Shown piece by piece: positions 36,083-47,248 of a stretch of DNA of 64,000 nt. The stretch spans positions 620,001-684,000 of the forward strand of contig CAWHQZ010000017.1 of NCBI GenBank assembly GCA_963831645.1. The letters are read 5' to 3'. Position numbers and translations under genes: made by a program. This DNA comes from CAWHQZ01 sp963831645 (GTDB lineage: Bacteria > Pseudomonadota > Alphaproteobacteria > Rhizobiales > Aestuariivirgaceae). The first letter of the stretch is position 1, and the number at the start of each line of letters is the position of its first letter. The notes beneath the pieces are model-generated. The model was not told where the DNA came from. It ran no database searches and was given only the letters and a program-made list of their open reading frames with translations.

Positions 36083-37091
36083 TCATTTCCGCACTCCTCG
36101 GCGTCGGCGGCTCGCGGCTCGCGGGCGCGTTTCGTCTCGCGCCAGGACGAGCCCCGCGCCGATCTCATGGCGCTGAAAGAGGTGCATCATATCGACCAGC
36201 ACGGCATCGCGCTTCGCTTCCAGCTCGGCCACCGAGCGGCCTGCCGCCTGGGCTTCGCAGCCTTCGACGAGTCGCTGCTCGAGGCTGGTGTTCCAGTTCG
36301 GGAAGCGAAGATCGGTCCACGGCAATTCCAGCGTCGGATCGAACTGCCTGATGAAGTCGCGCATGCCCCCCGGACCGCCGGCCAGATGGTAGGTCAGGAA
36401 CGAGCCCATGAAGGCCCAGCGCATTCCTGCGGAATAGACGATTGCATCGTCGATATCGCCGGTCGTGCCAACGTCCTTGTCGAGGACATGAAGCGCCTCC
36501 CGCCACAGCGCTTCCTGCAACCGGTCGCAGACGTAGCCTTCGATTTCTTTCTTGAGGCGCAACACGTGCATGCCGATCGATTCGAAGTAGCTTCCGGCGC
36601 GGTCCATTGCCTCCAGGGACGTCTTCACCCCTGGCACCGTCTCGACCAGCGGCAGAAGGTAGACCGGGTTGAACGGATGGCCGATGAGCACGCGCTCGGG
36701 ATGGCGGCGACACTCGGATTGCAGGCGTGACGGAAGAAAACCGGACGAGGAGGAGGCGATGATGACATCGGGGCGGCGCCATGCCATCGATGTCGCGGAA
36801 GAGCCTGATCTTGAGATCTTCGCGCTCCGGAGCGGCTTCGTGAATGAAGTCGGCGCCGCACACCATTTCCCCAAGGTCGGTCGTGAATTGAAGTTTGCCC
36901 TTCCTGCCGGGTTTCCCGATGAGCTTCACCATCGAAGGCCAGGCGACGTCGATCGCAGCCCTGAGCTTCGCTTCCGCTGCGGGGGCCACGTCATACGCCA
37001 CCACGTCGAAGCCGCGCACCAGCAGGCGAGCCGCCCAGCCGGCGCCGATCAGTCCCGTGCCGGCGATGCCAACGGTTGCAACCGGCTTCAT
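36083..37091 (-). pseudogene. L-carnitine dehydrogenase-like 3-hydroxyacyl-CoA dehydrogenase, one frameshift
   Basis: Begins MKPVATVGIAGTGLIGAGWA, an NAD-binding Rossmann start (GTGLIGAGWA), and continues in a second frame from RPDVIIASSSSGFLPSRLQ. The C-terminal part has IGHPFNPVYLLPLVE and RLQEALWREALHVL, as in carnitine 3-dehydrogenase, which forms 3-dehydrocarnitine. The two parts are joined only by skipping one extra base near 36775-36785, in a GCGCCGCCCC run. The total of 1009 bases equals 3x336+1, consistent with a single inserted base. The start overlaps the BKACE stop by four bases. The protein is intact apart from the shift, so a sequencing error is as likely as true loss. Confidence 0.8.
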
Positions 37092-37979
37092 TGCAGGCCC
37101 TTCAGCCCGAGGATGTCGCGCGCTTCGTCTGGCGAGGCGACTCTCGATCCAAGCAGCTTGATGAGCTTGACCGCTTTCTCGACGAGGGTTCCGTTGGTGG
37201 CGTAAACACCCTTCTCTAGCCACAGATTGTCTTCGAGCCCGACGCGCACGTGGCCGCCCAGGAGCACGGCCTGGGCGACCATGGGAAACTGCATGCGGCC
37301 GATGCCGAAGCCGGCCCAGACGGCGTTGGTGGGCAATTCGCCGACCTGATAGGCCATGGTCTGGGTGTTGCACTGGCGCTCCCCACGGAATGCCGAGGCA
37401 GAGCTGAAAAAGTGGCGGATCGTCGATGAGGCCTTCGGCGCATAGCTGCTTGGCGAACCACAGGTTGCCCGAATCGAAGATCTCCATCTCCGGCTTCACG
37501 CCGTAGGACTGGATGAGCTTCGCCTGTGCCCGAGTTGCGCCGGGGTCTGGACGACGATGGTGTTGCCGTCGCCGAAATTGAGCGTGCCGCAGTCGAGGGT
37601 GCAGAGTTCGGGGCGCAGTTCGGCCACATGCAGCAGGCGCTCGACGGGCCCGACCAGGTCGGTGAGCGCGCCCCATTGCATCGGGACCTGCATCCTCGCC
37701 GATCTCGAGGTCGCCGCCCATGCCGGCGGTGAGATTGATGATCACGTTGTTGTTCCCGGCGCGGATGCGCTCGACGACCTCGCGGTAGAGATGCACGTCA
37801 CGGGCTCCCTTGCCGGTCCTGGGGTCGCGCACGTGGCAATGCACGACCGCTGCCCCGGCGCCGGCGGCTTCGAGCGCGGCATTGGCAATCTGTTGCGGGG
37901 TCACGGGGATCGCCGGATGCTTGCCGACCGTGTCGCCGGCGCCGGTCACCGCACAGGTGATGATGACCTTGGGAGTCAT
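37088..37979 (-). pseudogene. Beta-keto acid cleavage enzyme (BKACE/DUF849), three frameshifts
   Basis: The family condenses a beta-keto acid with acetyl-CoA to give acetoacetate and a CoA thioester; with 3-dehydrocarnitine it yields betainyl-CoA. The start is MTPKVIITCAVTGAGDTVGKHP, with AAVVHCHVRDPRTGKG (metal and substrate His). The frame then changes to LTDLVGPVERLLHVAELRPE and LCTLDCGTLNFGDGNTI, returns to the first frame at KLIQSYGVKPEMEIFDSGN and QLCLGIPWGAP, and ends in a third frame (MAYQVGELPTNAVWAGFGIG). Shifts fall near 37690, 37535 and 37370; the net length of 892 bases is 3x297+1. It is coupled to the dehydrogenase gene by an ATGA overlap. Confidence 0.8.
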
Positions 37980-38076
37980 GGTTTCCCTCTCTGCTCGACC
38001 TTGCCGCACCTTATGGGCCGGCGCACGCGCTATTTGATCTTTTTCGCCACCGGTTTGTCATTTATCGTCAAGCGCA

Positions 38077-39029
38077 ATGGAAACCCGTCAGGTCGCATTC
38101 GTGCTCTTCCCCCGCTTCTCGATGATCGCTCTATACGGAGCCCTCGAGCCGCTGCGGGTCGCCAACCGCTTTGCCGGGCCGGCCTTTTCCTGGCGCTTTC
38201 TGTCTCCGGACGGGCGGCCGGTCGCGGCATCGAACGATATCCCGGTTTCGGTTTCGGGCTCGCTGCGCGACATCGGCATTCCGCATCTGGCGCTGTTCTG
38301 CGCGAGCTACGAGCATGAAAGGGCGCTGACCCGGAAAGCGTGTGCGGAGGTGAGAAAGCTCGCAGCGCCGCCGCGTCCTCCTGGGCGGTATCGATACCGG
38401 AACTTTCGTGCTCGCCGAAGCCGGCGTCCTCGACGGCTATCGCGCCACCTGCCACTGGGAGAGTTCTGCCGGGCTTCCGCGAGCGCTATCCCGACGTGCA
38501 TGCGACGCGCGGGCTATTCGAAAGCGATCGCGGGCGGCTGACGTGCGCGGGCGGTGCGGCGGCCATCGACATGATGCTCGACTATATCGAAACCCTCCAC
38601 GGCAAGGCCCTCGCGGTAAAGGTCGCCGACCAGCTCGTTCACTTCCGGCCGGCGGGAGGACCGGTCGAGGCACGCCTGCCGGCCGAGACCCGCTACCAGA
38701 CGCAGGAGTCCCGCCTCGTCGCCATTCTCAACGTGATGGAGGAGAACCTCGAGGAACCTTTGGCGAGCGCCGAGCTCGCAGCTTGCGCCGGCCTGTCGCA
38801 ACGGCAGATGGAGAGGCTCTTCAGGCGCGAGCTGAAGATGACGGCGCGCGACCTCTATCAGCGCTTGCGGCTGGAGCGGGCAGAGCGGCTGCTCGAATAC
38901 GGCAGCATGCGGGTGCGCGAGGTCGCGGTCGCCTGCGGATACTCCTCGTTGGCCCAGTTCTCGCGGTCCTTCAAGCGGCACCACGGCAAGGCGCCATCCC
39001 GGTTCAACCACCGGCCTGCCATGCCCTGA
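38077..39029 (+). pseudogene. GlxA/CdhR-type AraC-family regulator, two frameshifts
   Basis: Transcription regulator with an N-terminal DJ-1/PfpI-like sensor domain (MIALYGALEPLRVANRF) and a C-terminal AraC helix-turn-helix (LVAILNVMEENLEEPLASAE, QMERLFRRELKMTARDLYQ and VAVACGYSSLAQFSRSFKRH). Such proteins control carnitine and glycine-betaine catabolism, and the gene is divergent from the BKACE gene. The sensor domain needs a frame change near 38375 to reach VLLGGIDTGTFVLAEAG and another near 38465 to enter LPGFRERYPD. The total of 953 bases equals 3x317+2, consistent with two inserted bases. If real, the regulator is non-functional. Confidence 0.8.
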
Positions 39030-39202
39030 TCGAACTCTTGCGGCGCGATCAACATGATGATGTTGAGGGTGAGATTGTCGCGGATCATATAGACCGTGAA
39101 CGCTTCAAGGGTGAGCGTGATTGTGATCGTGACCCAAACGGGCAAGCGGGATGGGGCAAGGAACCCAGCCACCATGGCGAGCATATCGCCGACGGCGTCC
39201 AC
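39014..39202 (-). pseudogene. C-terminal remnant of a UPF0314/DUF2585 membrane protein
   Basis: The minus-strand reading VGDMLAMVAGFLAPSRLPVW, followed by YMIRDNLTLNIIML, matches the conserved C-terminal half of the UPF0314 family. The N-terminal half, with its own membrane helix and conserved cysteines, is missing: an in-frame stop lies six codons upstream of the first matching residue. The normal stop is also absent, and the reading continues into the 3' end of the regulator gene. This is about 190 bases of leftover gene. The remainder of the 39030-39299 gap holds nothing else. Confidence 0.65.
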
Positions 39203-39299
39203 AGGCCGTTGCCCTTGTCATGATGCACCTCAATTGCAGGTGCAAGCCTTGAATCAGGGTGCGTGGTGCCACTATTATTGTTGCTAGAGGCGCGTCTTC

Positions 39300-39728
39300 A
39301 TGGTCACCGAGTTCACTCTCCTCCCCTCGCTGTTGGGCGGAATCCTGATTGGCCTCGCGGCGATTCTCCTGCTTTATGCCAACGGTCGCATCGCCGGCGT
39401 CAGCGGCATTTTCGCCTCGCTTATCACCACGCGGTTCGATGAAGCGGGCGCGTGGCGGGCGTTGTTCCTGTTGGGGCTCATTGGCGGCGCCGCCGCCATG
39501 GCGCTGGTCGGAGCTTACGAGCCGCAGTCGGTGAGATTTCCGGCTGAAGGAGCGATGACGGCCGTCGCCGGTCTCATCGTCGGCGTTGGCACCGCGCTCG
39601 GCGGCGGCTGTACCAGCGGCCACGGTATTTGCGGTATTGCGAGGCTCTCCGCCCGCTCCATAGCAGCCACCGCCATCTTCATGGCGGTCGCTTTCCTCGT
39701 CGTGTACACGATCCGTCATGTGATCTGA
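39300..39728 (+). CDS. YeeE/YedE family membrane protein (first of pair)
   Basis: A 142-residue inner-membrane protein of the YeeE/YedE (sulfur-transport) family, with helices around PSLLGGILIGLAAILLLYANG and LFLLGLIGGAAAMALV, and the signature GGGCTSGHGICGIARLS that contains the conserved cysteines thought to relay thiosulfate or another sulfur species. It is the longer partner of a split pair (PmpA-like) with the gene 12 bases downstream, which together equal one TsuA/YeeE protein. No sulfur-handling regulator or rhodanese gene is adjacent. Confidence 0.85.
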   Translation: MVTEFTLLPSLLGGILIGLAAILLLYANGRIAGVSGIFASLITTRFDEAGAWRALFLLGLIGGAAAMALVGAYEPQSVRFPAEGAMTAVAGLIVGVGTALGGGCTSGHGICGIARLSARSIAATAIFMAVAFLVVYTIRHVI

Positions 39729-39740
39729 AGAGTCCATCCC

Positions 39741-40157
39741 ATGCAACTCTTGTCCGCACTCATCGCGGGCCTTCTATTCGGCGCGGGCCTTGCCCTCTCC
39801 GGCATGGTGAACCCGGCCAAGGTGGTGAATTTCTTCGATATCGCAGGAAGCTGGGACGCGAGCCTCATTTTCGTCATGGCCGGTGCGCTAGCCGTCACCT
39901 TATCGGGGTATCGCCTGGTACTGAGGCGGCAATCGCCGCTTTATGCCTCAGGCTTCTCGTTGCCGACGGCGAAAGATATCGACAGGCGTCTGGTCGGCGG
40001 TGCGGCGCTCTTCGGTCTGGGCTGGGGCCTTGCTGGACTTTGTCCAGGCCCCGCCGTCGCCAGCCTTACAACGATGTCGATCGAACCGGTGATCTTCATC
40101 GCCGCCATGGGTTTCGGCATGGTGCTCGTGCGCCGGTTCGTTCTGCGGCCGGCATAA
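39741..40157 (+). CDS. YeeE/YedE family membrane protein (second of pair)
   Basis: A 138-residue inner-membrane partner (DUF6691/PmpB-like) with LLFGAGLALSGMVNPAKVVNF, the family's first-helix motif, and GWGLAGLCPGPAVASL, whose Cys matches the conserved sulfur-relay position. It follows the longer partner by 12 bases, so the two are co-translated. The complex probably moves sulfur compounds across the inner membrane. The next gene, a secreted beta-propeller protein, starts about 160 bases later and might belong to the same unit. Confidence 0.85.
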   Translation: MQLLSALIAGLLFGAGLALSGMVNPAKVVNFFDIAGSWDASLIFVMAGALAVTLSGYRLVLRRQSPLYASGFSLPTAKDIDRRLVGGAALFGLGWGLAGLCPGPAVASLTTMSIEPVIFIAAMGFGMVLVRRFVLRPA

Positions 40158-40314
40158 GGAGTTGCGCGATGCCCGAAGCGCCAAATAACCGGCAGTGCCG
40201 CGGATCGCTTTGCTCACGACGCCGGAGCGGCGTATGGTGACGTCAGTAAGTCTGCATTCCGCACGCACGTCGCCGCGAACGAGCGCTCCATCAAGATTGC
40301 GAGGGAGGACAATC

Positions 40315-41448
40315 ATGCAGCCATCATTCTGGCATCCACTCGGTATGCTGCTCGCCGCGACAGCCTTTTCCTGGTCAGCGAGTGCCGCCGCCCAGGACTA
40401 CGAAATCTGGGCGATGGATCAGGGAACCAACACGCTGCACGTCTACAGTTCAAAGCTCGAGGAGGTCGGTCGAATCGACATGGCCGCCCAAGGTCTGCAA
40501 GTGCCTCACATGATCGATTTCACCTCCGACTACGCCTACGCCGCCGTTGCCCATCCGAGCTCAGGCAACGTGGCGGTGATCAGGACTTCCGATCGCAAGA
40601 TCATCGCCACCCTTACCACCGGGCCAGGGACACATATGGCGACGGTAAAGCCCGATGACAGCGCGATCCTGGTAGCGGTCATCGGCGATGCCAAGGTGCC
40701 GAAGGACGGCAAGGTGGTGGAGATTACGATCGACCGGCAGAGCGAGAGCTTCACCATCGGCCGCAGTCTCATCATCGCTGACGATCCCCTGGTCAAGGAC
40801 GCAGGGGACAAGTTTACGGATGTGGGTGCCGTCTGCCAGGAGTTCACCGCCGATGGCCGCTTCGCCTATGTCACGCTCGGACCGGCGCTGAAGGACGGCG
40901 GCTTGGTCGTTCTCGACACGACGAGCTTCAAGCTCGTCGCGGCCTATCCTGCCGCAGAGGTCAAGGTCAATTGCGGGACTATGCTCACACCCGACGGGAA
41001 GCATATGCTCGTCAACGGCGGCAGCGCGGACACCGGCGTTTGGTACGCGTTCGATACAGCGAGCCACAAGCAGGTTCGACAGGAGGATAGCCGTGGCAAG
41101 GATGCGCACGGCGTTTGGGCTACACCCGATGGGCGGGAGATCTGGATGGTCAACAGAGTGAGCAGTAACGGCATCGTCATCGATGCCAAGACGCTCGATG
41201 TTGTCGCGGATCTGAGCGACATCGGGCCGACGCCCGACATCATTGCAATGTCGCCGGATTCAAGGTTGGCCTTCGTCAGCCTGCGCGGACCCAATCCGGT
41301 CACTGCCCATCATGTGGCGAAAGGAAAGACTCCGGGCTTCGCCGTCATCGACGTCGCTGGCCGCAAGATGATCAATGTGGTGCAGCCAGCCAAGGGAAAC
41401 GACAAAAGTGACTTCCACGGGATCGGTGTCCGCGTCCTCGCCCCCTGA
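40315..41448 (+). CDS. Exported YVTN/YncE-like beta-propeller protein
   Basis: A 377-residue secreted protein beginning with a signal peptide (GMLLAATAFSWSASAAA, cut before QDYEIWAMDQGTNTL). The mature part is made of propeller blades with patterns such as NTLHVYSSKLEEVG, GNVAVIRTSDRKIIATLTTG, GLVVLDTTSFKLVAAYPAAE and DAKTLDVVADLSDIG, seven blades in total by rough count. Similar proteins bind metals or act in dehydrogenase complexes, but no catalytic residue is visible. GGAGG six bases before the ATG sets the start. It lies downstream of the YeeE/YedE pair. Confidence 0.78.
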   Translation: MQPSFWHPLGMLLAATAFSWSASAAAQDYEIWAMDQGTNTLHVYSSKLEEVGRIDMAAQGLQVPHMIDFTSDYAYAAVAHPSSGNVAVIRTSDRKIIATLTTGPGTHMATVKPDDSAILVAVIGDAKVPKDGKVVEITIDRQSESFTIGRSLIIADDPLVKDAGDKFTDVGAVCQEFTADGRFAYVTLGPALKDGGLVVLDTTSFKLVAAYPAAEVKVNCGTMLTPDGKHMLVNGGSADTGVWYAFDTASHKQVRQEDSRGKDAHGVWATPDGREIWMVNRVSSNGIVIDAKTLDVVADLSDIGPTPDIIAMSPDSRLAFVSLRGPNPVTAHHVAKGKTPGFAVIDVAGRKMINVVQPAKGNDKSDFHGIGVRVLAP

Positions 41449-41625
41449 CTAGGCGCTGGCGACTCATCAACGAAGGTCACGCTGTCCGCGGGCGGCGCTC
41501 CGCTAATTGGTTTACTTCGCGTTCGTGCCGAGTACTAACCGAGCACGCGTTCTACCCCGGCGGTGACGCGAACAAGACATCAAGTCCGCGTAGCCCGCGA
41601 GGCCCGCCAACAGGGAGTTGCGCAC

Positions 41626-42244
41626 GTGACAGAAAAGATCGCGTTTTACCATAACCCGCAAAGCCGCGCCGTGATCGTGCACTGGATGCTCGAAGAGGTC
41701 GACGCGGATTACAGGATACACCACCTCGATCTCCAGAAGGGTGAACACAAGTCTCCTGCTTTCCTGGCCATCAATCCAATGGGTAAGGTTCCGGCGATCG
41801 TGGTCGGTGACACGGTGATTACCGAGAACTCCGGCAATCATTGCCTGGCTGGCGGATACTCATCCCGCCGCGGCGTTGGCTCCGATGCCGAACTCGAAGC
41901 AACGCGGGACCTATTACCGCTGGCTGTTTTTCGGCGGCAGCTGCATCGAGCCGGCGATGACTGACGAGATGTTCAAGCGGCCCGCGCCGGAACGAAAGGG
42001 CGTGGTCGGCTGGGGCAGCTACAACGACGTGATCGACACCATTGAAAAGGCGCTCCAGCCCGGTCCCTATCTGCTCGGCGCCAAGTTCTCGGCCGCCGAC
42101 GTCTACATCGGTGCGCAACTGATGTGGGGCGGGATGTTCGGGGCGCCGCGCCTGAAGGAAAGCCCGTCGATCAGCGCCTACGTCGGGCGCTGCACCAGGC
42201 GGCCGGCATACCTGCGTACGCAGAAAGAGACCGTGAACGCCTGA
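41626..42244 (+). pseudogene. Glutathione S-transferase-like protein, one frameshift
   Basis: A thioredoxin-fold N-terminal part (EKIAFYHNPQSRAVIVHWML, then INPMGKVPAIVVGDTVITEN) is followed, after one extra base near 41830, by the helical C-terminal part (AIIAWLADTHPAAALAPMP, then YYRWLFFGGSCIEPAM and GAKFSAADVYIGAQLMWGG). The joined protein would be about 206 residues, typical of GST; the span of 619 bases equals 3x206+1. A GTG start at 41626 has GGGAG upstream. With the shift, the protein would end soon after the first domain. Detoxification or dehalogenase roles cannot be told apart. Confidence 0.75.
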
Positions 42245-42263
42245 GCTGTCAGCGCCATGCCGG

Positions 42264-42701
42264 CTATGCTTCGCCGCCCCCGCTTTCCACCAGCACGCAG
42301 CCGACGATCTTCCAGGAACCATCCGGCTGCTCCTCGAAGGCATAAAGGGCGATCCAGGCCTTGCCGTTGGCGTCGATGATGGTTACGCGCTGGGTCGGCC
42401 GCCCAAGGCTTTCGGACGTGATGTCGCCGAAGGTGAAATTCTGCGGCCGGTACACCGGCTGGTAGCCCTTTCGCACCATATCCATGAAGACATCGGCGGT
42501 TGGGAACAGCCGCTTGATCTTCGGTGAGGCGTAGCTGTATGCGGCAGCACCGTCATCGGCGCGGAACGCCTCGATCTGGGCGGCGATAATGCGCTGAAAC
42601 TCACGCGCTTCACTCTCGCTCACCGTCTGTGCCGAGGACGGCAGCGCAGACAGGCAGAGCACCGCGATTGCCCACATCAGCAGGCCAACGAGAAAGCGCA
42701 T
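42264..42701 (-). CDS. DUF4864 family secreted protein
   Basis: A 145-residue protein with a signal peptide (LLMWAIAVLCLSALPSSAQ, cut about residue 23). The mature domain (EAREFQRIIAAQIEAFRADD and AYSYASPKIKRLFPTADVF) has the NTF2-like look of DUF4864, with PDGSWKIVGCVLV at the end. The function is unknown; a role in binding small ligands is suggested by the fold only. The ATG at 42701 directly precedes the signal; an upstream in-frame start at 42842 is unlikely. It is divergent from the aminotransferase gene. Confidence 0.78.
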   Translation of the reverse strand: MRFLVGLLMWAIAVLCLSALPSSAQTVSESEAREFQRIIAAQIEAFRADDGAAAYSYASPKIKRLFPTADVFMDMVRKGYQPVYRPQNFTFGDITSESLGRPTQRVTIIDANGKAWIALYAFEEQPDGSWKIVGCVLVESGGGEA

Positions 42702-42825
42702 CGGTTGTCTCCATCGAAGGGAATTGTCGCCAAACTGTACACGCTTCGGCGACGATAGTAGGCTCCACCAAAGAACATACCAGTATACGCCACAAGCGGA
42801 CCATTGGTTTCGGGGGAGGGCAAAG

Positions 42826-44148
42826 ATGTTGCAGCGAGCCAATGCCGACCTCGACCAGGCCCTTGCGGAGGCGCGCGATCAGTTCGCGCGACGCCGGCCG
42901 AAGTCGAAGGCGGCGGCGGCAGAGGCCGAAGCGGTCATGCCCGGCGGCAATACGCGCACGATACTATATCATTTACCCTTTCCGCTACGTGCGGCATCGG
43001 GAGAAGGCGCGAGGATCACGGATGCCGACGGGCATTCCTATGTCGACCTCAACGGCGAATACACCGCCGGGGTCTACGGGCATTCCCATCCGGTTATAAA
43101 GGACGCGGTCCGACGGGCGCTGGACGGCGGTTTCAACCTGGCGGCCCACAACACGCTCGAAATCCGCCTGGCACAACTCGTCTGCAAGCGCTTTCCCGCC
43201 ATCGAGCGGGTCCGCTTCACGAACTCAGGCACCGAAGCCAACCTCATGGCGATCGTCACCGCCAGGATTTTCACCGGCCGCACCAGGGTGATGGTGTTTC
43301 GCCACGCCTACCACGGCGGTCTGCTGCATTTCGGCGGCGGCGGCCTGCCCACGAACGTGCCGTTTCCCTTCGTAGTCGCGCCATACAACGACATCACCGG
43401 CACGCGCTCGCTGATCCGGGAGCATGCTCACGATCTCGCCTGCATCCTCGTCGAACCGATGATCGGCGGCGGCGGGTGCGTCGTCGCGGAGCCTCCGTTT
43501 CTCCGGATGCTGAGGGAGGAGACAAGGAGCACCGGCGCGCTGCTCATTTTCGACGAAGTGATGACGTCGCGGTTCAAGCACGGCGGCGCCCAGGGGCTGT
43601 TCGGCATTGCTCCCGACCTGACATCGCTCGGCAAATACATCTGCGGCGGCATGACCGCCGGCGCCTTCGGCGGGGGGGCCGACATCATGGCGATCTATGA
43701 TCCGCGGCGCCCGGACTTCATGCAGCACGCCGGCACGTTCAACAACAACGTGGTCAGCATGGCGGCGGGCGCGGCCGGGTTATCGCAGGTGTTCACCGAG
43801 GAAGCGGCGGCGGGTCTGCACGACCTGGGCGACCGGTTGAGGGCCGACCTCAATGTCCTGTTCGAACGCGAAGACGTAAAGTTCACGACGACTGGCCTTG
43901 GCTCCATCATGATGATCCATATGATGATCCATCCTGTGCGCATGCCGCCCGCGTCTCTCGAAGAGATGTATGGCGAAGACACGAGGCCCAAGCAGCTGCT
44001 GTATCTCGACCTTCTGGAGCACGGCTTTTATATCGGAGCGCGCTGCTTTCTTTCCCTGAGCCTCGCCGTCGATGAGCGCATGCTGGCGGGCTTCATCGAC
44101 GCCGTTCACACCATCCTCGGTGCGCGCCGATCCCTGTTCCGTGCCTGA
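42826..44148 (+). CDS. Class III PLP aminotransferase, glutamate-1-semialdehyde aminomutase-like
   Basis: A 440-residue PLP enzyme with the class III layout: FTNSGTEANLMAIVTAR (phosphate-binding part), VMVFRHAYHGGLLH, LIFDEVMTSRFKHGG with the Asp that pairs with the pyridine nitrogen, and the catalytic Lys in TSLGKYICGGM. It is closer to aspartate aminotransferase-family/GSA-like proteins of unknown substrate than to true HemL. GGAGGGCAAAG lies before the ATG at 42826. It precedes coxS by 200 bases on the same strand but has no obvious connection with the CODH genes. Confidence 0.88.
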   Translation: MLQRANADLDQALAEARDQFARRRPKSKAAAAEAEAVMPGGNTRTILYHLPFPLRAASGEGARITDADGHSYVDLNGEYTAGVYGHSHPVIKDAVRRALDGGFNLAAHNTLEIRLAQLVCKRFPAIERVRFTNSGTEANLMAIVTARIFTGRTRVMVFRHAYHGGLLHFGGGGLPTNVPFPFVVAPYNDITGTRSLIREHAHDLACILVEPMIGGGGCVVAEPPFLRMLREETRSTGALLIFDEVMTSRFKHGGAQGLFGIAPDLTSLGKYICGGMTAGAFGGGADIMAIYDPRRPDFMQHAGTFNNNVVSMAAGAAGLSQVFTEEAAAGLHDLGDRLRADLNVLFEREDVKFTTTGLGSIMMIHMMIHPVRMPPASLEEMYGEDTRPKQLLYLDLLEHGFYIGARCFLSLSLAVDERMLAGFIDAVHTILGARRSLFRA

Positions 44149-44351
44149 GGGTGCTGGCCGGTCACATCCAGTCACATCCCAGGTGCTACTTGACCAGCGT
44201 GCACAAGTTATTCAATGTCCTCATCGGCGAGAAACAACAAGGTCCCATGACGCGATCGCTTTCTGCATCGCGGACTTCAGGCCAGATCGCCGTCCGGTGA
44301 GTATGCAAGCCAGTATCAAGCGGCGCCGGGACCTTGCGTGAGGAGGGACCG

Positions 44352-44816
44352 ATGCCGTCCGTAACAATGAAGGTGAATGGACGAGCAGCGCGCGGCGATG
44401 TCGAAGGCCGGACGCTGCTCGTCGAGTTCCTGCGTGAGCGCCTGGGACTGACCGGTACGCATGTGGGTTGCGATACCAGCCAGTGCGGCGCCTGTGTGGT
44501 GCATGTCAACGGCAGAGCCATCAAGTCGTGCACAGCGCTGGCCGCGAGCTGCCAGGGCGCCAGCGTCACCACGATCGAAGGGCTCGCCGCCAACGGCAAG
44601 CTGCATCCCATGCAGGAAGCGTTCCACGAGCATCACGGACTGCAGTGCGGATTCTGCACGCCCGGCATGATCATGGCGGCTGTCGATATGGTGAGCCGGC
44701 ACGGTAAGAACCTCGACGAAGCCACGGTCCGCCGTGAGCTCGAAGGCAACATCTGCCGGTGCACCGGCTACCACAACATCGTGACCGCCATCCGGGCCGG
44801 CGCGGAAAAGATGTAG
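44352..44816 (+). CDS. coxS: CODH/xanthine-dehydrogenase family 2Fe-2S subunit (CoxS-like)
   Basis: Small iron-sulfur subunit of 154 residues carrying electrons from the molybdenum site to the FAD subunit. It has a plant-type [2Fe-2S] set at C40, C45, C48 and C60 (GCDTSQCGACVVHVNG) and the second cluster set at C99, C102, C135 and C137 (QCGFCTPGM and CRCTGY). The start at 44352 follows AGGAGGGACCG. It is the first gene of a coxS-coxL-coxM run. A short tandem repeat (GTCACATCC twice, 44161-44179) lies upstream. Confidence 0.93.
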   Translation: MPSVTMKVNGRAARGDVEGRTLLVEFLRERLGLTGTHVGCDTSQCGACVVHVNGRAIKSCTALAASCQGASVTTIEGLAANGKLHPMQEAFHEHHGLQCGFCTPGMIMAAVDMVSRHGKNLDEATVRRELEGNICRCTGYHNIVTAIRAGAEKM

Positions 44817-44860
44817 TCGAATTCAGCTGCGAACTTAACGCCAGGGAGAGATACGCCCAA

Positions 44861-47227
<2,367 letters not shown>

Positions 47228-47248
47228 CGGCGGGAGGAGAGAGATTCA

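Noticed and set aside
33850..36351. Plus-strand open frame of 833 codons opposite the CoA ligase, acyl-CoA dehydrogenase and SDR genes
   Set aside because: It spans three well-supported minus-strand genes and contains no family motif.
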